The position numbers and the translations under genes were made by a program. Under the pieces are notes generated by a model. It worked only from the letters and a program-made list of their open reading frames with translations, was not told the origin of the DNA and made no database searches. From NCBI GenBank assembly GCA_016209665.1, contig JACQVT010000410.1, positions 1-8,179 on the forward strand: DNA of 8,179 nt. The letters run 5' to 3'. Positions 1 through 5,914 of this stretch are shown here, in pieces. This DNA comes from Planctomycetota bacterium (GTDB lineage Bacteria; Planctomycetota; Phycisphaerae; UBA1845; PWPN01). Within the stretch, counting starts at the first letter, position 1; each line of letters begins with the position of its first letter.

Positions 1-2
1 GG

Positions 3-908
3 TACTGCCAGGCCATCCGGAACCGCGTCACCGTCGACTGGCGCAGCGTCGCCACGCTCCCTCTCGACCCGATGAACATCCCGCCCGAGGTCCAGATGAA
101 GGCCATGCTGGCCAGCAATCAGGGGCGTCCGTCATTGATGGGGCCGGGCCGACTCGAAGATGTCACCCTGAGCCCCTATCGGTCGGGCCGGAGGCTCCAG
201 GAATTGGCCTTCGACATGGCCAGGGACCTCGTCCGCGGTTACTGCGACCAGCCGAACTGCGAAGTCCCGCCACACGTTCTGTTTCCGCAGGTGGTCCAGA
301 TCGTCGACCACTACCTTCGCGAGAAGGTGCAGCCCGTGCCGCCGGCGGATGTGTTGGACGTGTTCCTGGCACCGTACTACGGTTGGGCCCACGAGCGGCT
401 GCTGGCGGCAATCCAGCCGGACGCCGCCAGCGGCGAAACGCCGGAGGTGCCGCAGTACGAAAGGCATCGGGAGGCCGGCTCCACGGCCAGCGTATCATTC
501 TGGACCAGCAAGGATGTCCGCGAGGTCGCAAAGAGCCATCTCAACTACGTCGTGGCGGACACCCGGAAGTGGGAACAGAGCGCCGCTTACGCCGTTGACC
601 GCCACGACAACGTTGACGCCTTCGTCAAGAACGAGCACCTGGGCTTCACGATCCCATACCTCCACAACGGCCAACCGCACGACTACGTACCCGACTTCCT
701 GGTGCGCATGAGAACGCCCCGCGGCTCGGAACCGCTCCATCTCATCCTCGAAACCAAGGGGTTCGACCCGCTCAAGGAGATCAAGGCCCAGGCCGCCGAA
801 CGATGGGTCGCCGCTGTGAATGCCGACCGAACCTATGGAACTTGGACCTACCGACTTGTGAAATCCATCGGTGAGATCGGTCCCGCCCTTTCATCCATCG
901 TCCAGTAG
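3..908 (+). CDS. C-terminal part of a type III-like (helicase-nuclease) restriction endonuclease, 5' truncated
   Basis: Partial gene: the frame is open from base 3, and the first ATG (base 72) is internal, so the true start lies left of the window. About 301 residues are visible. The end resembles the C-terminal region of large restriction enzymes that join a DEAD/DEAH helicase to a nuclease (Res-subunit type; I recall the BPTD_3080 family as closest, not verified). The visible nuclease signature is of PD-(D/E)XK type: Asp in VPDFLV (codon 693-695) and Glu-x-Lys in LETKG (codons 750-758), on two predicted strands. The motifs KSHLNYVVADT and KWEQSAAY precede it and also look family-like. Expected role is cleavage of unmodified foreign DNA; the helicase part and any partner methyltransferase would lie upstream. 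Its last 128 bases overlap the end of the opposing EEP gene. Nuclease assignment is fairly sure; the subtype is less so. Confidence 0.8.
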   Translation, partial: YCQAIRNRVTVDWRSVATLPLDPMNIPPEVQMKAMLASNQGRPSLMGPGRLEDVTLSPYRSGRRLQELAFDMARDLVRGYCDQPNCEVPPHVLFPQVVQIVDHYLREKVQPVPPADVLDVFLAPYYGWAHERLLAAIQPDAASGETPEVPQYERHREAGSTASVSFWTSKDVREVAKSHLNYVVADTRKWEQSAAYAVDRHDNVDAFVKNEHLGFTIPYLHNGQPHDYVPDFLVRMRTPRGSEPLHLILETKGFDPLKEIKAQAAERWVAAVNADRTYGTWTYRLVKSIGEIGPALSSIVQ

Positions 909-1680
909 CGAATCTGAGATCCGCCACCAGCGGCCGGTGGTCCGAGACTTGGCAGTATGGCATTCGGCAGGCGATCGTCTCGAAGTCGTCGGTGACAAAG
1001 ATGTAGTCGAGCTGCGTGGGCAGGCCCCAGGTGGGCCGCGTGGCCCGGTCCGGCATCGGGACCGCGCGGGTGCAGTCGGTCATGCGCCGGGCGATGGTCC
1101 AGTACTCCGGCGAGTGGGCGACGGCGTTGAAGTCGCCGGCGATGATGCCGGGCAGACCGGTCCGTTTCAGCCAGCCCAGGGCCATGCGGATCTCCGCCGT
1201 CCGAAAGGGGATCGAGACCAACGAGCCGATGCACGCGGGCCGCGGCACCCACGTGAAGTGCGCGCAGATGAGCGCGAGCTGACCGCCGGAATGGTCGATG
1301 ATCGTCGCCAGGCCGAACCGGTGGCCGCGGCCGTCCGCCAGTATCTCAACCTCGCCCAGCGGATACCGCGACAGAATCGCGGATCCCGCGTTTCGCCGAA
1401 AGCCCAGACAGGTGTACGCGCTGAAATAATGCAGCCCGAGCCAGGCGGCCAGCACGCTCGTCTGATCCCGCGGCTGGTGGTGGAAATCGTCCACCACGAG
1501 TTCCTGCAAACAGTAGAGATCAGCGTTCATGCTCGCCAGGAACCGACAGGTGTAATCGAGCCGGGGGCTCTGGTGGGCGTTGTACGTGGCCACGCGCAGC
1601 CGATCGGATACTCCGAGTGAATCGGGCCGATCATCCGCGGAGCCCGGCCGCGGCGCGGTCAACTCACCCGGCGACGGCAT
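781..1680 (-). CDS. Endonuclease/exonuclease/phosphatase (EEP) family hydrolase
   Basis: A 299-residue protein of the EEP (DNase I/sphingomyelinase-like) fold: metal-dependent hydrolysis of phosphodiester or phosphomonoester bonds. Motifs appear in family order: ATYNAH with Asn34, LQEL with Glu60, AGSAILSRYPL at 98-108, CAHFTW with His141, AGDFNA with Asp183/Asn185, LDYIF with Asp225, and SDHRP with Asp247/His248. All expected catalytic positions are present, so it should be active; the substrate (nucleic acid, phospholipid or sugar phosphate) cannot be told. No signal peptide or membrane segment is evident. The ATG at 1680 is preceded by GGAGG at 6-nt spacing and overlaps the end of the upstream phosphodiesterase gene by 17 nt, suggesting coupled translation. 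The fold is complete by about residue 257; residues 258-299 are Arg/His-rich, lie antisense to the restriction gene, and look like read-through rather than an evolved domain. Confidence 0.85.
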   Translation of the reverse strand: MPSPGELTAPRPGSADDRPDSLGVSDRLRVATYNAHQSPRLDYTCRFLASMNADLYCLQELVVDDFHHQPRDQTSVLAAWLGLHYFSAYTCLGFRRNAGSAILSRYPLGEVEILADGRGHRFGLATIIDHSGGQLALICAHFTWVPRPACIGSLVSIPFRTAEIRMALGWLKRTGLPGIIAGDFNAVAHSPEYWTIARRMTDCTRAVPMPDRATRPTWGLPTQLDYIFVTDDFETIACRMPYCQVSDHRPLVADLRFATGRWMKGRDRSHRWISQVGRSKFHRFGRHSQRRPIVRRPGP

Positions 1681-2371
1681 CGCGGGCCTCCAGCGGCTTG
1701 TCGGTCATGATCCAGTCCGCACCGGCATCCCGGCAGCGAAGCCACCACTCGCGAGCGTCGTGCTGCCGCAATGTCACGCACTCGACGGCCAGACTCATGC
1801 CGTGTGCCTCCGCGACCAGTTCAGCCGTGACCGCCGGGGCGCCAATCTCGACGATCGAGCAGCCTGTCCGCTCGGCCAGTTCGCTCAGACTCCCCGACGT
1901 CGCATCCCAGTACACCACCAGCCGCACGCCGTCGGGGATCTGTTCTCCCATTCCCGGGTCCAGCGGCGGCTCGAACACCGCCATCACACCGCCCGGCACA
2001 GCGGCGGCACGTATCTCGTCAAACAGTCCCGCGGGCTCGACCTCGCGGCAATCGAGGTACAGCCCGAGTCGGCCGCGGGTGAGTTCCAGCGCCTCCCGCA
2101 GCGTCGGGACCCGCAGCCCGGTGTATCGGACGCTGAACCAGCTTCCCGCATCGAATCGTTGCAGTTCCACGAGCGTCAGTTCGGCGACGCGGCCGGAGCC
2201 CGTCGTCGTCCGTTCAACCCGCTCGTCATGCATGAGGACGTGATGGCCGTCGCGCGTCCGGCGGACATCGACCTCCGCCCACGAGATGCCTTGCTCGATG
2301 CAGGCGTGCAGGGTGGCAAGCGTGTTTTCCGGCGCGAGCCGTGCCACCTCCCGATGAGCGATAACCTCCAT
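1664..2371 (-). CDS. Glycerophosphodiester phosphodiesterase (GDPD family)
   Basis: GDPD-family TIM barrel, expected to hydrolyse glycerophosphodiesters to sn-glycerol 3-phosphate and an alcohol. With the ATG at 2371 it has 235 residues, about the size of compact cytoplasmic members, and opens directly with the first barrel strand, VIAHR. Visible active-site elements are His6/Arg7, APENT at 13-17, metal ligands Glu33 and Asp35 in AEVDVRRTRDG, and catalytic His48 in MHDE. Near the end, GADWIMTDKP is the usual last-strand signature. Two oddities: the normal HRG is HRE, and the central acidic metal-ligand strand reads YLDCRE rather than the common E-x-K form. The frame extends to an ATG at 2458, but those 29 extra residues look unconserved and a candidate promoter lies inside them, so 2371 is preferred (GGGGA at 6-nt spacing). 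There is no signal peptide. It overlaps the EEP gene by 17 nt. Confidence 0.85.
   Translation of the reverse strand: MEVIAHREVARLAPENTLATLHACIEQGISWAEVDVRRTRDGHHVLMHDERVERTTTGSGRVAELTLVELQRFDAGSWFSVRYTGLRVPTLREALELTRGRLGLYLDCREVEPAGLFDEIRAAAVPGGVMAVFEPPLDPGMGEQIPDGVRLVVYWDATSGSLSELAERTGCSIVEIGAPAVTAELVAEAHGMSLAVECVTLRQHDAREWWLRCRDAGADWIMTDKPLEARDAVAG
1687..1691 (-). promoter_or_regulatory. Shine-Dalgarno of the EEP gene
   Basis: GGAGG on the minus strand, 6 nt before the ATG at 1680. It lies inside the coding end of the upstream phosphodiesterase gene, supports the chosen EEP start, and fits re-initiation or coupling between the two genes. Confidence 0.6.
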
Positions 2372-2377
2372 GCGCGG

Positions 2378-2382
2378 TCCCC
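2378..2382 (-). promoter_or_regulatory. Possible Shine-Dalgarno of the phosphodiesterase
   Basis: GGGGA on the minus strand, 6 nt upstream of the ATG at 2371. It is a moderate match that helps favour this start over the ATG at 2458. Confidence 0.35.
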
Positions 2383-2431
2383 GAACGCGTGTGAACCCCG
2401 AAGAGCCTTGTCCCGCTCGGCCGGCTGAATC

Positions 2432-2442
2432 GTAGATTCTAC
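2432..2442. promoter_or_regulatory. Palindrome overlapping the candidate -10 box
   Basis: GTAGATTCTAC is a perfect 5-bp inverted repeat around a single central base. It covers the candidate -10 element of the minus-strand promoter. A second short inverted repeat, GAATC-gta-GATTC (2427-2439), overlaps it. The position would suit an operator, but the palindrome is short and could arise by chance. Confidence 0.25.
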
Positions 2443-2463
2443 CTGCCGAATTCGTCATGACCA
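2436..2463 (-). promoter_or_regulatory. Candidate sigma70-like promoter for the phosphodiesterase-EEP pair
   Basis: On the minus strand, TGGTCA (2463-2458, 4/6 to the -35 consensus) and TAGAAT (2441-2436, 5/6 to the -10 consensus) are separated by 16 nt. They lie in a small AT-richer island within otherwise GC-rich DNA. Transcription would start near 2430, about 60 nt before the ATG at 2371, which would exclude the ATG at 2458 as translation start. This is prediction only; primary sigma consensus may not hold in the host. Confidence 0.35.
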
Positions 2464-2484
2464 GCCCTTGACACGCGACTCCCG

Positions 2485-2519
2485 CGCGAAGCGTCCAAGG
2501 GCGACGAAGTCGCTTCGCG
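2485..2519. repeat. Inverted repeat (9-bp arms) between the divergent genes
   Basis: CGCGAAGCG (2485-2493) and CGCTTCGCG (2511-2519) are perfect reverse complements separated by 17 nt. A competing hairpin, GCGAC-gaa-GTCGC (2501-2513), uses part of the right arm, so two exclusive structures are possible. It lies 40-74 nt before the GTG of the glycosidase gene and could be a leader hairpin or a DNA binding site. No T-run follows, so it is not an intrinsic terminator. Confidence 0.4.
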
Positions 2520-2558
2520 TATCAAGGGCCAGCGCTTATCAGACGCCGCGGGGGGACC

Positions 2559-3797
2559 GTGCGCTCGCGATCGCTTCAATCACTCTGGACGAGTTTCCTC
2601 CCGATTATCCTGCTGGGCAGCCTGTTCCCGGCGTGCATTCCGGAGGAGCCGCCGACCCAGGTGTTGGGCTTCCTGCCCGCGCCGCCGGCGGACGTGTCGG
2701 TGGATGGCTCCGCCGGGTCCGATACGTCGCCGGATTCATCGCCGGGCGCACCGACGGAACCGGCCGTGCCACAAGACCCATTGGAGCCCGCCGATCAGCC
2801 GCCGGCCTCGCGGCCAGCGATCCCCCAAGCGATCGGGCTGTCCCCGCGGACCCACGATTCTGCCGGTTATCTCCAGGCCGTCGAGCTTGCCGCGCAATGC
2901 GCGGAGGTTGCGCTGATCCAGGTCACGTTCGCGTGGGACTTCCTGCGCGGACGGCAGGCGGGCGAAAGCTACCGGGCGGCCTACGACTGGCTGATCGCGG
3001 TCGATGGCACGACGGGGCAAAGCATTCTGGAGCACCACAACCTGGGACGGGCCTTCTGGCTGAGCTTCAGCTACCCGGCCCAGCCGCAGACCATCGCCGC
3101 ACCCGGCGTGGCAGGGCCGGTGCGATTCAGCGATCCGCGGGTCATGCGGGCATTCGCGGATGAATGCGGCTGGTTCGCCGGCCATTTCCAGCCGGACTAT
3201 CTGGCCCTGGGCGTGGAAGTCGACGCCTTTCTGGAAGCCGTCGACGCCGCCGAGCGAGCGGCATTCCTTCAGAGCTTCGTGGCGGCCCGCGAGGCGTGCA
3301 AGGCCGCCGCGCCAGGATGCGTGGTGTTCGTCTACTTCCAGTATGAGAACGTGCGGACCCGCGGCCTGTGGCCGCTCATCGCGTCCCTGGCCTCCGCGAG
3401 CGATGTCTACGCCTTCAGTTCCTATCCCTCCCTGCCGGTTCAAGGCCCGGATTCCGGCCTGACGGCCGCCACCATGAGCGACACGTATTTCGACGACATC
3501 GTCGCCCACCTCGGCGCGGATCGACCGGTGATCATCGCGGAATTCGGCCACCCGTCGGCCCCGTCGGCCCATTTCAGCGGTGGGAGCCCGACGGAGCAGG
3601 CGGGGATGATTCAGCGTCTGTTCGACTCGCTCGCCCGCCTCGACGTGAGCCTGGTCGCCTGGACCTACCTCTACGATGCCGATCTTTCATCGGTGTATAA
3701 CTCCGCCGCGAGCACCTACTTCGGCTCGATGGGGCTGCTGCGGACGGACCAGGCCGGCACCGCCGGGCCCGCCTGGGATGCGTGGCTCGGACCGTGA
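2559..3797 (+). CDS. Secreted lipoprotein-like glycoside hydrolase (clan-A type TIM barrel), family unassigned
   Basis: A 412-residue exported protein. The N-terminus has the arginines of MRSRS, a hydrophobic stretch (about 12-24) and Cys26 in LFPAC, an imperfect lipobox (Phe at -3), so it is probably a lipoprotein but may simply be secreted. Residues 27-90 form a Pro/Ala/Asp/Ser-rich linker. From about 91 to 412 the pattern suits a clan GH-A (beta/alpha)8 barrel: strand VALIQVTFAWDF (117-128), LALGVEVD with Glu220 as likely acid/base after strand 4, VYAFSSYPSL (283-292), IIAEFG with Glu328 as likely nucleophile after strand 7, and VAWTYLYD (366-373). I cannot name the CAZy family. The GTG at 2559 is the first start codon after an in-frame stop at 2469-2471; a G-run ending in A lies just upstream. 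The adjacent export gene suggests it trims or degrades the polysaccharide made here. Confidence 0.65.
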   Translation: MRSRSLQSLWTSFLPIILLGSLFPACIPEEPPTQVLGFLPAPPADVSVDGSAGSDTSPDSSPGAPTEPAVPQDPLEPADQPPASRPAIPQAIGLSPRTHDSAGYLQAVELAAQCAEVALIQVTFAWDFLRGRQAGESYRAAYDWLIAVDGTTGQSILEHHNLGRAFWLSFSYPAQPQTIAAPGVAGPVRFSDPRVMRAFADECGWFAGHFQPDYLALGVEVDAFLEAVDAAERAAFLQSFVAAREACKAAAPGCVVFVYFQYENVRTRGLWPLIASLASASDVYAFSSYPSLPVQGPDSGLTAATMSDTYFDDIVAHLGADRPVIIAEFGHPSAPSAHFSGGSPTEQAGMIQRLFDSLARLDVSLVAWTYLYDADLSSVYNSAASTYFGSMGLLRTDQAGTAGPAWDAWLGP

Positions 3798-3824
3798 TTG
3801 ACAACCCAACACCGATCGCTTAAT
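3798..3824 (+). promoter_or_regulatory. Candidate promoter of the export gene
   Basis: A perfect TTGACA (3798-3803) directly follows the glycosidase stop codon. A -10-like CTTAAT (3819-3824, 4/6) follows at 15-nt spacing, shorter than ideal. It lies in the 93-nt gap before the preferred export-gene start. If used, the export protein can be made independently of the glycosidase, and the TTG at 3798 cannot be the translation start. Confidence 0.35.
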
Positions 3825-3878
3825 CCTTCTGCTGCGCCGTTCGGTGGGACGCCTTTGCGTCCAACCCTTTTCGCCGAT

Positions 3879-3883
3879 GGGAG
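3879..3883 (+). promoter_or_regulatory. Shine-Dalgarno deciding the export-gene start
   Basis: GGGAG lies 7 nt upstream of the TTG at 3891. No other in-frame start candidate (TTG 3798, GTG 3927) has a comparable site at proper spacing. Confidence 0.45.
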
Positions 3884-3890
3884 TGCCGAA

Positions 3891-4763
3891 TTGCTGACCC
3901 GGTTACCGCATCGTCGCCGGCAGGTTGTGTCCGTCCATCTGGTTCCGACGCGGGGCCGCAGGCCCGCGGCCCGTTCGCGCGCGGCGGCGGGGTTGCTGGC
4001 GGGAGTAGCCCTGACCCTGCTCGCCGGCTGCCAGCAGCCGGCCCTGACCGTCAACCGGCTCTCCCACGACCCGCCGGTCGATCTGGTCGGCACGCCGTTC
4101 GACCCCGCCGTCAAGCCCAAATACGTCCTCTATCCGGGCGACCGGCTGCTGGTCCGCTTCCCTACCGACAAGGAGCTGGACCAAGAGGTCCGCATCCGCT
4201 CGGACGGCAAGATTTCGCTGCCTTACGTGGGCGACATCGAGGCGGCGTACCGGGCCCCGCAGGAGTTGGCCGCCGAGATCAACGAGAAGAGCAAGGCGGT
4301 CCTGACCGACCCGCGGGCGGTGGTGATTGTCCTCGAGGAGGTGGGGCGCGTCATCTACATCAACGGCCAGGTGCAAAAACCGGGAATCCTGTCGCTGCAG
4401 CCGGGCCAGACGCTGATGCAGACCGTCACCGCGGCGGGCGGAGCAACGATCCTGGCCAACGCCGAGCAGGTGCTGGTCCTCCGGCGGGTCCCCGACGATG
4501 CCACCTACGTCCTGAGCGCGAACCTGAAACAGATCGTCGCCGGTCAGGCCCCCGACGTCCGGATGGAGCCCTTCGATCTCGTCCACGTGCCCGAAACGAT
4601 CATTGCCCAGGTCGATCTGTTCGTCGAGCAGTACGTGAACGCGCTGATCCCGCACGCGGCGTCGTTCCCGTTCATCACCCAGTTGCACAACGAGCCGCTG
4701 AAGATCGTCAGCGATCACGACACCCGCACCACCATTATTCCGAACGCCAATCAGGCGCCGTAG
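3891..4763 (+). CDS. Wza-type polysaccharide export lipoprotein (Poly_export + SLBB)
   Basis: Outer-membrane polysaccharide export protein. Numbered from TTG 3891 (290 residues): an Arg-rich n-region, hydrophobic core AGLLAGVALTLLAGC and lipobox Cys47 give a clear lipoprotein signal. A Poly_export domain spans about 78-150, opening with YPGDRLLVRF and containing SDGKISLPYVGDI. One SLBB domain follows at about 153-204 (VYINGQVQKPG-like strand IYINGQVQKPG, then LMQTVTAAGG). The C-terminal VDLFVEQYVNALIP (about 241-254) could form the amphipathic helix by which Wza-type proteins span the outer membrane. It is shorter than E. coli Wza (about 380 residues), mainly through having fewer SLBB repeats. 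The start is uncertain: the frame reaches back to TTG 3798, and GTG 3927 also leaves a good signal peptide. It follows the glycosidase gene by 93 nt and converges on the GT operon. Confidence 0.88.
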   Translation: MLTRLPHRRRQVVSVHLVPTRGRRPAARSRAAAGLLAGVALTLLAGCQQPALTVNRLSHDPPVDLVGTPFDPAVKPKYVLYPGDRLLVRFPTDKELDQEVRIRSDGKISLPYVGDIEAAYRAPQELAAEINEKSKAVLTDPRAVVIVLEEVGRVIYINGQVQKPGILSLQPGQTLMQTVTAAGGATILANAEQVLVLRRVPDDATYVLSANLKQIVAGQAPDVRMEPFDLVHVPETIIAQVDLFVEQYVNALIPHAASFPFITQLHNEPLKIVSDHDTRTTIIPNANQAP

Positions 4764-4774
4764 CCGCGACTTGG

Positions 4775-5914
4775 TCAGCTCCCGCTTCGACCGGCGAGAT
4801 CGGCGTAGACCTCCTCGAACTCCCGCACCATCCGTTCGATGCTGAACCGCTCGCGGACGAGCTGACGAGCCCGGCGGCCCATTTCCGCGCGGGCACCGGG
4901 GCCGGCGGCCATTTCGAGGACGGCCTTGGCGAGCTGGTCCGGCCGCCGGGGCTCCACCACGTAACCGGTCGTGCCGTCGGCGACGATCTCCGGGGAGCCG
5001 CCAACTCGGGTGCAGATCGCCGGACAACCCGCCGCCATCGCTTCCAGCACCACCACCGGGCAGCCCTCCGACGTCGAGGCGACCACCAGCACGTCCGCGG
5101 CGGCGAGCAGGTCCGGCACATCCTCACGGAAGCCGAGGAACGAGACGAAGTCGTCCACACCCAGCGCGTGCGCCTTGGCCCGCAGCGAATCCTCCAGCGG
5201 TCCCCGCCCGGCGATGGCCCATCGCACGTCCCGGCGAACCTGAATCACGTGCCGGATGCTTTCCACCAGGTACGGTATGCCCTTGTCGTCGGACAGCCGG
5301 CCGACGGTCATGCACAGCATCTGATCGGGCGACACCGACAGCTCGGCCCGCACGCGAGCCCGGTCGAACGTGCCGTCAAACCGCCGCAGATCCACGCCGT
5401 TGAGCACCGCCCGCGTCCGGTCGGTCAGTTCGGGGTGCCGGGCGATCAGCTCCTGCCGGATCATCTCCGCCACGGGGAGGATGCGATCGAACCGCCGGAC
5501 GATGAACTCGTCGAGGATCTCGAAATGCTTGAGCCACCAGTGCCGCCGCAACGGCTGGTGCAGCGTGGCCACAAGCGGGGTGGGCCGCGAGCGACTTGCC
5601 AGCCAGGCGATGAGGTTGGTCCGATGGTCGTGGGTGTGCAGGACGTCGATCTCGTGCTCGTCGAGCACCCGGACCAGCCCGCGGATAACCGAGCGGTCGA
5701 ACCGGTGCCGCGCCGGCAGCAGGATCATCGGCGTGCCGGTCTGCCGCAGGCCGACCGACATCGGCGAGTCGGGGGGGCTGTGGGTGTCCAGGGCCGCCAC
5801 CCGCAGGTCGAAGCGTGAGCGGTCGATGCATCGGCTCACGCCCAGGATCAGCGTCTCGGGCCCGCCGCCCGTCGGCACCTCCCGGCGAAAGTGCAGAACG
5901 CGAATGGGCCTCAA
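4775..5914 (-). CDS. GT4-family glycosyltransferase (GT-B fold)
   Basis: A retaining GT-B glycosyltransferase expected to add a sugar from a nucleotide-activated donor to a lipid-linked polysaccharide intermediate on the cytoplasmic face. With TTG 5914 it is 379 residues, typical for GT4. Visible: first strand IRVLHFRRE, then the glycine loop TGGGPE (15-20), HTHDHR (93-98), NGVDLRRF (172-179), start of the C-terminal domain at VGRLSDDKG (204-212), IAGRGPLED (234-242), LGFREDVPDLL, and the EX7E motif with Glu283 and Glu291 in EGCPVVVLEAMAAG. The frame is open further, to an ATG at 6076, but the added 54 residues are Gly/Arg-rich and antisense-like, and overlap the upstream gene. TTG 5914 overlaps that gene's TGA (TTGA) and begins right at the fold. 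GGAGG lies 10 nt upstream. Last gene of the minus-strand operon; donor and acceptor unknown. Confidence 0.9.
   Translation of the reverse strand: MRPIRVLHFRREVPTGGGPETLILGVSRCIDRSRFDLRVAALDTHSPPDSPMSVGLRQTGTPMILLPARHRFDRSVIRGLVRVLDEHEIDVLHTHDHRTNLIAWLASRSRPTPLVATLHQPLRRHWWLKHFEILDEFIVRRFDRILPVAEMIRQELIARHPELTDRTRAVLNGVDLRRFDGTFDRARVRAELSVSPDQMLCMTVGRLSDDKGIPYLVESIRHVIQVRRDVRWAIAGRGPLEDSLRAKAHALGVDDFVSFLGFREDVPDLLAAADVLVVASTSEGCPVVVLEAMAAGCPAICTRVGGSPEIVADGTTGYVVEPRRPDQLAKAVLEMAAGPGARAEMGRRARQLVRERFSIERMVREFEEVYADLAGRSGS

Noticed and set aside
871..1620. Plus-strand open frame of about 249 codons over the EEP gene
   Set aside because: It is antisense to a protein with a full set of EEP motifs, and its translation is Arg/Gly/Val-rich without domain pattern; typical GC-rich shadow frame.
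1580..2428. Plus-strand open frame of about 282 codons over the phosphodiesterase gene
   Set aside because: Antisense to clear GDPD motifs; composition is Arg/His/Pro-biased and nothing recognisable is encoded.
2468..2473. TTGACA as a -35 box for the glycosidase gene
   Set aside because: No -10-like hexamer occurs 15-19 nt downstream, where the sequence is GC-rich; kept only as an observation.
2736..3572. Minus-strand open frame inside the glycosidase gene
   Set aside because: The plus-strand frame has a signal peptide, linker and barrel pattern; the opposite frame is Arg/Gly-rich with no motif.
3903..5027. Long minus-strand frame (374 codons) across the export gene and the GT end
   Set aside because: Spans two unrelated genes with good family motifs and is itself repetitive Arg/Asp/Val/Leu-rich, as expected of an antisense frame.
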